Positions 8,102 to 15,215 of a stretch of 17,717 bases of DNA are shown here, piece by piece. The position numbers and the translations under genes were made by a program. Source of the DNA: a bacterium TMED6 (GTDB lineage Bacteria; Fidelibacterota; Marinisomatia; SCGC-AAA003-L08; D37C17). Below the pieces are notes generated by a model that was not told the DNA's origin, searched no databases, and saw only the letters and a program-made list of their open reading frames with translations. The stretch lies in the NCBI GenBank assembly GCA_002167465.1, contig NHBL01000029.1:32967-50683 (forward strand). The letters run 5' to 3'. Every line of letters begins with the position of its first letter. Position 1 is the first letter of the stretch.

Positions 8102-8917
8102 CTACAAATTTCTTAAATTTTTATAACACCAATCACTAACAGAAATTGGAAGTAAACGAAGTAATATCGCGGCTAATTTTAAGAAATTAAATTTAAAAGA
8201 ACATGTATTATATGAATATCTTATTCTTATCTGTCTTTTAATAGCTGATAGTTGAGATCGTCTTTTCAAACGATTTTCAGTTCTTAAATAGATTAAGGGT
8301 TTTTGAAGATTATATATTTTAATATTATCTCTTAAAGCTCTAGACCAAAGTTCTAAATCTTGGTCAGTAAAAAAATTTTCGTTATAAAAACCAATTTTAT
8401 TAAATACTTTTTTTCTAAATACAATAGAAGGATGTATTAGAGGATTTCTATAATGGAAGTAGTTTTCAATTGTTTTTTTATCTTTTGGAGTCTTATTTAA
8501 ATATAAAGATTCATTTAAATGATCACTTTCAAATTCATAAGCCCACGAGCCTAAAATTTCAACTTTTGGATTATCCTTAAGGTAACTTAGTTGTTCTTCA
8601 AATCTACTCTTAATAGAAATATCATCAGCATCCATTCTTGCATAAAATTCTGTATTAGATTTTTTTATAGATTGATTTAATGCATGTGGTAACCCATTTT
8701 TTGGTAAAGGTAGTAATTGAATAAAATTATATTTTTTAATATATTTATTAATAAGTTTAGATAACTCTGGCCCAACACTTCCATCTTGAATCAAATGAAT
8801 ATTATCAGCAGCTACTGTCTGATTAATTATTGATTTAATTGCAATATCAAAATACTCTACATTAGTTTTTTGATAAAAGGGAATACCTACAGTTAATGTA
8901 TTTTTTTTTGTTTTCAT
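8102..8917 (-). CDS. GT2-family glycosyltransferase
   Basis: A 271-residue GT-A fold glycosyltransferase expected to add one sugar to the lipid-linked repeat unit on the cytoplasmic face. The N-terminus TLTVGIPFYQ is the first beta strand; nucleotide-binding Asp is likely in LIQDGS (43-48). MDADD at 95-99 is the metal-binding DXD motif, and DQDLELW at 185-191 holds the acidic residues that usually include the catalytic base. A HPS motif at 162-164 is typical of this subgroup. The basic and hydrophobic C-terminus (after about 215) could attach to the membrane. The start is an ATG inside an ATGA overlap with the propeller gene upstream, so the two are translationally coupled. Donor, acceptor and linkage cannot be predicted. 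Codons 3-6 include a run of nine A. Confidence 0.9.
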   Translation of the reverse strand: MKTKKNTLTVGIPFYQKTNVEYFDIAIKSIINQTVAADNIHLIQDGSVGPELSKLINKYIKKYNFIQLLPLPKNGLPHALNQSIKKSNTEFYARMDADDISIKSRFEEQLSYLKDNPKVEILGSWAYEFESDHLNESLYLNKTPKDKKTIENYFHYRNPLIHPSIVFRKKVFNKIGFYNENFFTDQDLELWSRALRDNIKIYNLQKPLIYLRTENRLKRRSQLSAIKRQIRIRYSYNTCSFKFNFLKLAAILLRLLPISVSDWCYKNLRNL

Positions 8918-10173
8918 ATAATTTTAGAAACATCTATTAAATAAGTTTTTCTTTTACCCTCATGTACTGAATCAATAGAAATATAATTTCCATCAGGAGT
9001 CCATCTTGGATGTAAATCACATCTATTATAACCGTTAAATTTCAATGGTGAATAAAATTTACCCAATAATATTTTTTGTGGGGTATTTTCTAAATCATTT
9101 CTAATTATATACAAATGACTTATCCTTGATTTGTCTGGATAAGTGTCATATATAATCCATTTATTGTTTGGACTTACAGATGGATGACCATCTGACAAAT
9201 TATCTTTTATATTAGGTAATATATTTTGTGTTATAGAAATTGAATCATTGTAATCAATTTCAAAAAAACCAACTCTACCATTAAACTCTAAATATGCAAA
9301 AATTATATTTTCTTTAATCCAACAATAATGTGACATTAAAGAGCCTGAATAAAGAACTTTTAAATCATTTACATTGTAATCATAATAATATAGCTCAGAA
9401 TAACCATTACCACCTTTATTTCTATATATAAAAACAAATGAGTTATTATATGGAGAATGATGTACATGGTTTATTTCACATTCAATTAAGGGTAAACTTC
9501 TATTTTTAGACATGGCATGGATGTCTTTTGAGGTTAATTCAAAAACCTGTTTATTATTAATGTAATTATAACCTATAATTCCATTTATTTCTTTTTGTGA
9601 GATATCATTATTCATGCCATATCCATAATCTTTATTTATTAAATCAAGATTTGAATAATCTATACTGATAATAATATTATTTTTCGCTGAAATTTCTTGA
9701 ACAGGTATATCTAAATTTTTAAAAGAGTCATCATTTATATTATACAAACTGGAAATAAGCTGATTATCATTTAAATTTACAAAATTAAAGATAAATTCAT
9801 TATTATTAATCCATATTGGTCTCACCCCTTGCTGTAAATTATAATAAATAGAAGATAAAATTTTCTTCTTCATAATTAATTTATTTTTTGAGAAATCATA
9901 TAAACCTAAAAATATACTATTATCAATAATATTATGACAAAGAAAATGTTTCATATCTGCTGAAATTGGTGTGTGATCATAATAACCAAAAAAAGTGCTA
10001 TTTAGATTAAAATCAATTAATCTAGATTTTTCATGCAACTGTATTTTAAATCCTTTTTGTTTATTAAACAAAAAAGATATCATTTGATATAAGAGCTTGA
10101 TTTTTGAATGTAAAAATGGGCTAAATTTTATCAATTTAGATAGTTTTTTTTCTATAGCATTAAAATTCTTCAC
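8914..10173 (-). CDS. Cytoplasmic beta-propeller protein resembling PL22 oligogalacturonate lyase
   Basis: I do not recognise a characterised orthologue. The 419-residue protein has a basic, helical N-terminus (1-42) without a signal peptide, then repeated blade-like units. Several carry the TolB/WD40-like signature of Ser-Pro or Thr-Pro followed by Asn or Asp turns: HHSPYNNSFVF at 238-248, SVSPNNKWIIYD at 332-343 and RWTPDGNYISID at 390-401. Histidines recur at blade positions (H236, H238, H239, H282, H330, H388). The order and spacing of these motifs recall oligogalacturonate lyases of polysaccharide lyase family 22, where propeller histidines bind Mn2+ and catalyse cleavage; that similarity is by eye. 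It starts with GTG inside a GTGA overlap with the GT2 upstream and ends in an ATGA overlap with the next GT2, so it is firmly part of the glycan operon. It may modify, bind or trim the repeat unit, or be a non-catalytic scaffold. Confidence 0.6.
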   Translation of the reverse strand: MKNFNAIEKKLSKLIKFSPFLHSKIKLLYQMISFLFNKQKGFKIQLHEKSRLIDFNLNSTFFGYYDHTPISADMKHFLCHNIIDNSIFLGLYDFSKNKLIMKKKILSSIYYNLQQGVRPIWINNNEFIFNFVNLNDNQLISSLYNINDDSFKNLDIPVQEISAKNNIIISIDYSNLDLINKDYGYGMNNDISQKEINGIIGYNYINNKQVFELTSKDIHAMSKNRSLPLIECEINHVHHSPYNNSFVFIYRNKGGNGYSELYYYDYNVNDLKVLYSGSLMSHYCWIKENIIFAYLEFNGRVGFFEIDYNDSISITQNILPNIKDNLSDGHPSVSPNNKWIIYDTYPDKSRISHLYIIRNDLENTPQKILLGKFYSPLKFNGYNRCDLHPRWTPDGNYISIDSVHEGKRKTYLIDVSKII

Positions 10174-11087
10174 TTAAAATAATATCTTAATTTAATCATT
10201 AACTTAGAACCAAAAATTGAAATGATGCACATAATTAATGATTTAAGGTCTCTTTTTATTTTAAATGCTTCTAAGTAGTACTTTGTTGCTATTTTTTTTT
10301 CATTGATTTTAATTGCTTGTGCAGCTATAAATAAATATTGATTATATAATCTTGTATTTTTATCAGAAAATGATAAAAGTGAATTTATAAACAATTTATA
10401 TTTATTATCCATTAATGCATGTGCTTTTATATGATTATTAACATTACTTGATATTCTATTTATACTATTTCTATAATACTGCTTGAGCAGAGGCTCACTA
10501 ATAAAATCAACTTCCCATGTTTCAGTAATTCTAATCCACAAATCATAATCTTGTCTTGCAGGAAATTTAGGATCAAAGTATTCATTTTCTTTTTTACAAA
10601 CATTATTTAATGCATCTCTTTTAATGATAACAGATGGAGTTGCACCAATATAGTTTTTAATTAACATATTTTTATATATATGTCCTTTTAATTTTGGTGA
10701 ACTTGGATAAGTTAAGTTAAAATCTTCAAAAAATAAATCAACACCTGAATATACAAGCCCTACATTACTATTTTTGAACAGCTTTACTTGTTTTTCTAAT
10801 TTGTCATGATACCACTCATCATCATCATCTAAAAAAGCAATTAATTCACCTTTAGAATGAGAAATACCAATATTTCTACTAGTTGGTGCGAGCATAGTAA
10901 AATTGTTTTTAAAGTATCTAATTTTGGGATTATTTAAGGAACGAACATAATCATCTGTCTTATCATCAGAATTGTCATCTACAATGATAATCTCATAATT
11001 ATAATAAGTTTGCCTTAGTACGCTATCTAAAGATTTCTTTAAATACTTTTGCCTATTGTATGTAGGTATAATAACACTTACTAACAT
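10170..11087 (-). CDS. GT2-family glycosyltransferase
   Basis: A 305-residue GT2 enzyme. VSVIIPTYNR (3-12) opens the GT-A fold, VDDNSDD (36-42) binds the nucleotide sugar, SRNIGISHSKGELIAFLDDDD (70-90) ends in the DXD metal site, and QDYDLW (179-184) supplies the usual ED/QD acidic residues before the acceptor region. The last 80 residues are basic and helical and may bind the membrane. The ATG at 11087 overlaps the stop of the polymerase gene as TAATG, and its own stop overlaps the GTG of the propeller gene. It is a more canonical GT2 than the one at 8102-8917, so the pair probably adds two different sugars or linkages; this is inference. Confidence 0.93.
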   Translation of the reverse strand: MLVSVIIPTYNRQKYLKKSLDSVLRQTYYNYEIIIVDDNSDDKTDDYVRSLNNPKIRYFKNNFTMLAPTSRNIGISHSKGELIAFLDDDDEWYHDKLEKQVKLFKNSNVGLVYSGVDLFFEDFNLTYPSSPKLKGHIYKNMLIKNYIGATPSVIIKRDALNNVCKKENEYFDPKFPARQDYDLWIRITETWEVDFISEPLLKQYYRNSINRISSNVNNHIKAHALMDNKYKLFINSLLSFSDKNTRLYNQYLFIAAQAIKINEKKIATKYYLEAFKIKRDLKSLIMCIISIFGSKLMIKLRYYFK

Positions 11088-12163
11088 TAATAAAAATTAC
11101 CAAATATTGTTTTAAAAGGATAATATGCTTCCTTAAAGTATAGCCATGTCATAATTGTAAAACACCAAATCATTATACAAAACTGAACTATAATTTTTTG
11201 ATTATTATTTTTTATTCTTTGATATAACATTGGTATTAATAATATTTCAAGAATTCTAAAAAACATATTTATACGTGTTATAAACAAACCAAAAAAACCA
11301 AAAGAAAAATAAATTAAAGTACCAAAAAAATATATTGAAAATAGTTTAGAAAATTTATCATCTTTTGATAATATCGGATAATAGTAGATTAATGGTATTA
11401 ACAAGAGTAATCTTTGAGAAATTTGCGTAAGACTATGATCATAAAAAAATACTTTTACATACATATACAGGTTAGGTATTACGTTTTGAAATTTTATTGC
11501 AAAAATAGTAAAAATTTGTTCTCCAAAACCAGATTTCCAAACGAATATTGAAAGAAATAAAAGACCAAAAATAGTTAATCTACTTTTAACTTTTACAAAA
11601 GAAATAATGTAAGCAAGTAGTATAAATAATCCTGACGAATGTATAAAAGAGGAAACTATACTAATAAATAAAATTTTGAAAAAATTTCTATCTAAAATAT
11701 CTCTTACCGAATAAATAAAAATACCCATTACTACACCTTGGCGAATAGTATTAAATAAATAATGATGATAAAAAATACAGTATAAGATAAAAACTGACAA
11801 TATATAGTTACTTGATTCTTTTTTAATTCCTAACCAAAAAAATAAAAGTGTAATAAATGACCAGAAAGAAAAATAAAATATAGGGTTAGAAATAATATAC
11901 TTAAAAAGAGCAACTATATGCATAAATAATGGCTCCATATACTCACTTGGGAATGTGTAATTAGGATGAAATGTTAATGGTTTAACTGATTGAAAAAATA
12001 CACTATAATAAATGTAATCTGTTCCAATATTATATCTAACTGATGCTAAAATAAATAAAAATGAAAAAACTATAAATAATAATATGTTATTTTTTTCAAT
12101 ATTTTTATAAAATAAAGAAATAAATAATAAACTAAATATTAATAACCCAATAAGATGATACAA
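11087..12163 (-). CDS. EpsG/Wzy-like polysaccharide polymerase
   Basis: A 358-residue multi-pass inner-membrane protein with about ten hydrophobic segments. SVRYNIGTDYIYY (41-53), NTIRQG near 138-143 and the SFIHSSGLF segment (H175) are the hallmark positions of the EpsG family, which polymerises undecaprenyl-linked repeat units on the periplasmic face in Wzx/Wzy pathways. The next genes upstream are the chain-length and export proteins, as expected for a polymerase. Translation begins at TTG (12163-12161), supported by a strong AAGGAG site (12174-12169) with a 5-nt spacer. A 30-nt gap separates it from the Wzz-type gene. Confusion with an O-antigen ligase is unlikely given the EpsG-type motifs, but Wzy and WaaL proteins are hard to separate by eye. 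Confidence 0.85.
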   Translation of the reverse strand: MYHLIGLLIFSLLFISLFYKNIEKNNILLFIVFSFLFILASVRYNIGTDYIYYSVFFQSVKPLTFHPNYTFPSEYMEPLFMHIVALFKYIISNPIFYFSFWSFITLLFFWLGIKKESSNYILSVFILYCIFYHHYLFNTIRQGVVMGIFIYSVRDILDRNFFKILFISIVSSFIHSSGLFILLAYIISFVKVKSRLTIFGLLFLSIFVWKSGFGEQIFTIFAIKFQNVIPNLYMYVKVFFYDHSLTQISQRLLLLIPLIYYYPILSKDDKFSKLFSIYFFGTLIYFSFGFFGLFITRINMFFRILEILLIPMLYQRIKNNNQKIIVQFCIMIWCFTIMTWLYFKEAYYPFKTIFGNFY

Positions 12164-12168
12164 GAGAA

Positions 12169-12174
12169 CTCCTT
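12169..12174 (-). promoter_or_regulatory. Ribosome-binding site deciding the TTG start of the polymerase
   Basis: AAGGAG on the minus strand, 5 nt before TTG at 12163-12161. It is one of the best Shine-Dalgarno matches in the window and supports the rare start codon. Confidence 0.7.
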
Positions 12175-12193
12175 ATACAAAGTAATTAAAATC

Positions 12194-13207
12194 TTAATTA
12201 TAAGAGGTAATTTCTTTTTTTATAATAAAATAAATTGATGAACAAATTGAAAACATTAATGTTGTTAAAAATATTATTAATATTTTTTGAGGTTTAGCTT
12301 GTTCAGAAGCAGGTTCACCAAAATCTAAAATATTAATAACAGGTGTTTCTTTTAGCTCATTAATTCTAGCCATTTCATATTGTTGGCGTAAAGTAATGTA
12401 TACTTGTTGATTAACTTCCATATTCCTAAGTAATCTACCACGCTGTAACTGCAATTCTGGAGTATCTACTGCAAATGGATTCTTTTCACTAAACTCTTTT
12501 AGTTCTTCTTCTGAACTTGACAATTCTTTTTTGGAATACAAAAGTCTTTCTTCAATAAATTCTCTATGGGTTGAAGAATAAGCTAACATTATATTCCCAA
12601 CATATTCTTTTATATAATTAGAAATAAAATTAACTATATCTGCAGCAAGTTGAGGCTCCTCCATTAATACAGATATTACTATAAGGCCTGATTCTTCTTC
12701 TTGTATAAGTATTTGCTCACTAAACCTGTTGATTGCAGCATCCATATATTTTAATGATAAATTATCATTATTTTTATATCCTAAAGTATTCTTGATAAAT
12801 TTCCCTAAACTAAAACGTGAAGTATCATTTATTTTCCAATATTCAATTAAATCTACAGTTTCATTTTCAATAGTAGTCCATTCATGTTTAATTACAGCTT
12901 TTTTTAATACTCTACTATTTACAATATCAGGAATATGAAATGATGGTTTATCATTTAATAAATCACCTACATTTAGATTAACACCGTATTCAGATGCTAA
13001 ACTTTGTAGACCTCCTGTAGATCTTGAAGAATTTACATTATCTCCAATAGGATTAATCGAAATATAAGATTGGTAATAAGGGGTTGTAATAAAAATGTAA
13101 AATATTGATAAAACAAATCCTAGAGTAGTGATATAAAAAATATTCCTTTTACTATCTCTTAGTACTTTTGATATCTTGGATATATCAATATCATTTTTAT
13201 TTGACAA
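12194..13207 (-). CDS. Wzz-type polysaccharide chain-length determinant (no kinase domain)
   Basis: A 337-residue polysaccharide co-polymerase. A cytoplasmic N-terminus (SNKNDIDISKISKVLRDSKR) leads into a first membrane helix at about 22-42, followed by YYQSYISINP, which matches the Wzz N-terminal domain. A long periplasmic alpha-helical region (coiled-coil prone around 195-275) follows, then EPASEQAKPQK (about 298-308), the proline-rich stretch typical of Wzz, and a second membrane helix to the C-terminus. There is no Walker A/B kinase domain and no C-terminal tyrosine cluster. It is expected to sit with the EpsG-like polymerase and set chain length. An ATG at 13228 opens seven codons earlier but has no ribosome-binding site; TTG at 13207 has GGGAGG 8 nt upstream, so I start there. 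The stop of the export gene lies inside that spacer. Confidence 0.88.
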   Translation of the reverse strand: MSNKNDIDISKISKVLRDSKRNIFYITTLGFVLSIFYIFITTPYYQSYISINPIGDNVNSSRSTGGLQSLASEYGVNLNVGDLLNDKPSFHIPDIVNSRVLKKAVIKHEWTTIENETVDLIEYWKINDTSRFSLGKFIKNTLGYKNNDNLSLKYMDAAINRFSEQILIQEEESGLIVISVLMEEPQLAADIVNFISNYIKEYVGNIMLAYSSTHREFIEERLLYSKKELSSSEEELKEFSEKNPFAVDTPELQLQRGRLLRNMEVNQQVYITLRQQYEMARINELKETPVINILDFGEPASEQAKPQKILIIFLTTLMFSICSSIYFIIKKEITSYN

Positions 13208-13208
13208 T

Positions 13209-14558
13209 TTAATTACCTCCCATAACATTATTTAGAACTAAAAGTACAGAAGAAATACTTGCTGATATGGATATTATATCTTTTATTCTATCCCATCTTT
13301 TATAACCTATTTTCTCTTCTACAAAAATAATAGAACCAGATTCAGGTATATAATATTTTCCTACTTTTACTCTTGAACCAGTATTTACATCTAACATATA
13401 TATATTTTTAGAATTTTCGCTTAAACCACCCGCTGATTCTATATAGTCTCCAATGGTTTTATTATTAGTATATAAATATGTACCAGGGTTATTAATGCCA
13501 CCTAAAACTTCTATGAAATTATTTTTTTGAGGAACAATTAAAATATCACCCTCGTTTGTTTCTGAATTCAAAAAGTCTTCAAGCTTTAAGTTGTCACTAA
13601 TATAAATCATACCATCCATAGTTTTGTTTCTTGCACTTAAAAATGACTCATCAGTATCACTTCTATATTTGGGGTCAATATTCAAAATTCTATTTTTCTC
13701 ATTTGTATGATATGAAGACAAACCAGCATAATTAAGAAACTTTATTTTATCTAAATCTCCAGAAGACTTTATACCACCAGAAATATTTAAAATATCATTA
13801 TAAGTCATATTTTTGCTATTAAAAACTCTAGTTGGTTTTTCTACTTCACCTAGAACTGTTATTTTATTTGTACTTTTAATATTTATAATATCTTCTTCTA
13901 TTAAGATGGGATTGTATGAATTATCTCCGTAATAATAATAATCAAATAGATTAATAGCTATTATAGAATCATTTCTTATCAAATCAATATCTTTATTTAT
14001 CATTATGTTTTTAGGATAATCAAACAAATGCTTACTCAATAATGTATCTAGATATGTAAATGTATATAAAGATTCAATTAAATCAGATACTCTATTATTT
14101 GACGACATAACATGCATACCTGAATATTTAGAATTACCTGTAACTAAAACTTTAAATTCACGTAATTTGATTAAATTAATATATACATATGCATCTTCAT
14201 ATTTTTCTTTACACTTGTCAATCATTAGTATATAAGCATCTGCTAAGGTTTTGTCCTTTATATTAACCTTGCCAACTACTGGAATTAGAACATCACCAGT
14301 GGGTGAAACAATAATTTCAAGGGTAAAAACACCATTTGTAGTTATCATATTAAATAAAAACACATCTCCAGCACCTATTAAATAAGAATCTTCATCAATA
14401 AATTTATCTAAAATCTGATTGTTGGATTTAGTTTTCGTAATTGGAAAATTTAATTTTGAGCTTGAACCGCTTTGTTCATAGTAATCTGATTGATTAATAT
14501 TTGAAGTATTAAAAGCTAAACAGAAATTTATTGTTAATAAAAAAACTAAGAAGTTCAT
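13209..14558 (-). CDS. Wza-type polysaccharide export protein with SLBB domains
   Basis: A 449-residue periplasmic/outer-membrane export protein. A signal peptide (MNFLVFLLTINFCLA) is followed by a Poly_export domain at about 55-135, including YLIGAGDVF (59-67) and VSPTGDVLIPVVGKV. SLBB-type beta-grasp segments follow, with ITVLGEVEKP (233-242) and FIEVLGGINNPGTYLY (348-363). A hydrophobic helix at about 427-445 probably crosses the outer membrane, as in Wza. The only early Cys (C13, in NFCLA) does not fit a lipobox, so unlike E. coli Wza this is probably not a lipoprotein. The start is fixed: the ATG lies in an ATGA overlap with the preceding gene, and an in-frame TAA lies three codons upstream. 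The product would form the exit channel for the chain made by the neighbouring polymerase. Confidence 0.9.
   Translation of the reverse strand: MNFLVFLLTINFCLAFNTSNINQSDYYEQSGSSSKLNFPITKTKSNNQILDKFIDEDSYLIGAGDVFLFNMITTNGVFTLEIIVSPTGDVLIPVVGKVNIKDKTLADAYILMIDKCKEKYEDAYVYINLIKLREFKVLVTGNSKYSGMHVMSSNNRVSDLIESLYTFTYLDTLLSKHLFDYPKNIMINKDIDLIRNDSIIAINLFDYYYYGDNSYNPILIEEDIINIKSTNKITVLGEVEKPTRVFNSKNMTYNDILNISGGIKSSGDLDKIKFLNYAGLSSYHTNEKNRILNIDPKYRSDTDESFLSARNKTMDGMIYISDNLKLEDFLNSETNEGDILIVPQKNNFIEVLGGINNPGTYLYTNNKTIGDYIESAGGLSENSKNIYMLDVNTGSRVKVGKYYIPESGSIIFVEEKIGYKRWDRIKDIISISASISSVLLVLNNVMGGN
13216..13221 (-). promoter_or_regulatory. Ribosome-binding site deciding the TTG start of the Wzz-type gene
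   Basis: GGGAGG on the minus strand, 8 nt before TTG at 13207-13205. The spacer contains the TAA stop of the export-protein gene (13211-13209), so terminating ribosomes are positioned to restart on the Wzz-type gene. Confidence 0.65.
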
Positions 14559-15190
14559 GATTTTTTAATTCCTATAAAATTAAAAATTTTCTTTTTTCCA
14601 TAATTAGAATTTAATTCATCAGTAAAAAAAACTTTTAAATTTTTGGGGTATTTTCTTTGAATTTTTCTAACTTCTGATATATAACTATCAATATACATAT
14701 TTATCGATTTGTCTAAATCACTAATGTCATATTTAGGATAGCATTTATCATTTATGTAATCTTTTTCCCATTTTTTTCCATCGTGATCATTCCAATGATT
14801 TTTATATTTCTTCTTAAATAAAAGTAGTCTAGCAGGTAATGAGCTGTTAGTTTGAATATCAGCTTTTAAATCTTTAAAAATATGTTTTTTACTTTTCTTA
14901 GTACTAATGAACTTAATATATGGGAAATTATTAATTAATAGTTCTATATAAGGTAAATAATAAAATGCAATATCTCCTGTAACATGAAAATTTTTCTTAG
15001 AAGAATTTGTGTTGGTATAGAGTTTTTTTTCTAAAGTTTTGATACGATTAATAACTATATTTTCAGAATTATACCATGAAAAATTTTTCACATCACTTTC
15101 ATAATCTAAATCAAAATAATCTTGATTATTGAAAAATTTATGCATTTTTTTTGTTTCTTTTCTAGAAACACCTAATCCAAGTATAATCAT
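14555..15190 (-). CDS. Sulfotransferase-like P-loop protein (uncertain)
   Basis: A 211-residue basic cytoplasmic protein whose layout resembles small bacterial sulfotransferases, which move sulfate from PAPS to a sugar or other acceptor. Residues 1-16 (IILGLGVSRKETKKMH) sit where the phosphosulfate-binding loop belongs, but the usual small and hydroxyl residues are partly replaced by Lys and Glu. TGDIAFYYL and NNFPYIKFISTKK (71-99) mimic the strand pair with acidic residue and the PxxKFI step of the family; the Arg expected after that strand is Lys. HWNDHDGKKW (132-141), CYPKY and a C-terminal FxxDEL...FNFIGI pattern also fit. An AAAGG site precedes the ATG at 15190. Coupling to the export gene by a 4-nt overlap suggests it decorates the polysaccharide. 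It may be a divergent or inactive member; a different P-loop transferase remains possible. Confidence 0.5.
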   Translation of the reverse strand: MIILGLGVSRKETKKMHKFFNNQDYFDLDYESDVKNFSWYNSENIVINRIKTLEKKLYTNTNSSKKNFHVTGDIAFYYLPYIELLINNFPYIKFISTKKSKKHIFKDLKADIQTNSSLPARLLLFKKKYKNHWNDHDGKKWEKDYINDKCYPKYDISDLDKSINMYIDSYISEVRKIQRKYPKNLKVFFTDELNSNYGKKKIFNFIGIKKS

Positions 15191-15215
15191 ATTAACCTTT
15201 TTTTTTCTGTAAAAA

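Larger units (their letters stand above)
5137..15190 (-). other. Compact Wzy-type polysaccharide biosynthesis and export locus
   Basis: Nine consecutive minus-strand genes make a nearly complete Wzy-dependent pathway: sulfotransferase-like, Wza-type export, Wzz-type, EpsG-like polymerase, GT2, propeller, GT2, WcaJ-type and Wzi-like. Most junctions overlap by 1-4 nt and none exceeds 30 nt. No Wzx flippase, tyrosine kinase/phosphatase or nucleotide-sugar synthesis gene is present in this stretch. One initiating enzyme and two glycosyltransferases suggest a short repeat of about three sugars, if no further enzymes are encoded elsewhere. The presence of a Wzi-like barrel points to a surface-held capsule over a fully released polymer. 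Confidence 0.75.

Noticed and set aside
8900..8909. Run of nine A (coding strand) near the start of the GT2 gene at 8102-8917 as a phase-variation switch; a similar A9 lies at 15198-15206
   Set aside because: Such runs are common in DNA this AT-rich, the frame is intact, and the second run sits upstream of the ribosome-binding site where slippage would not alter the reading frame.
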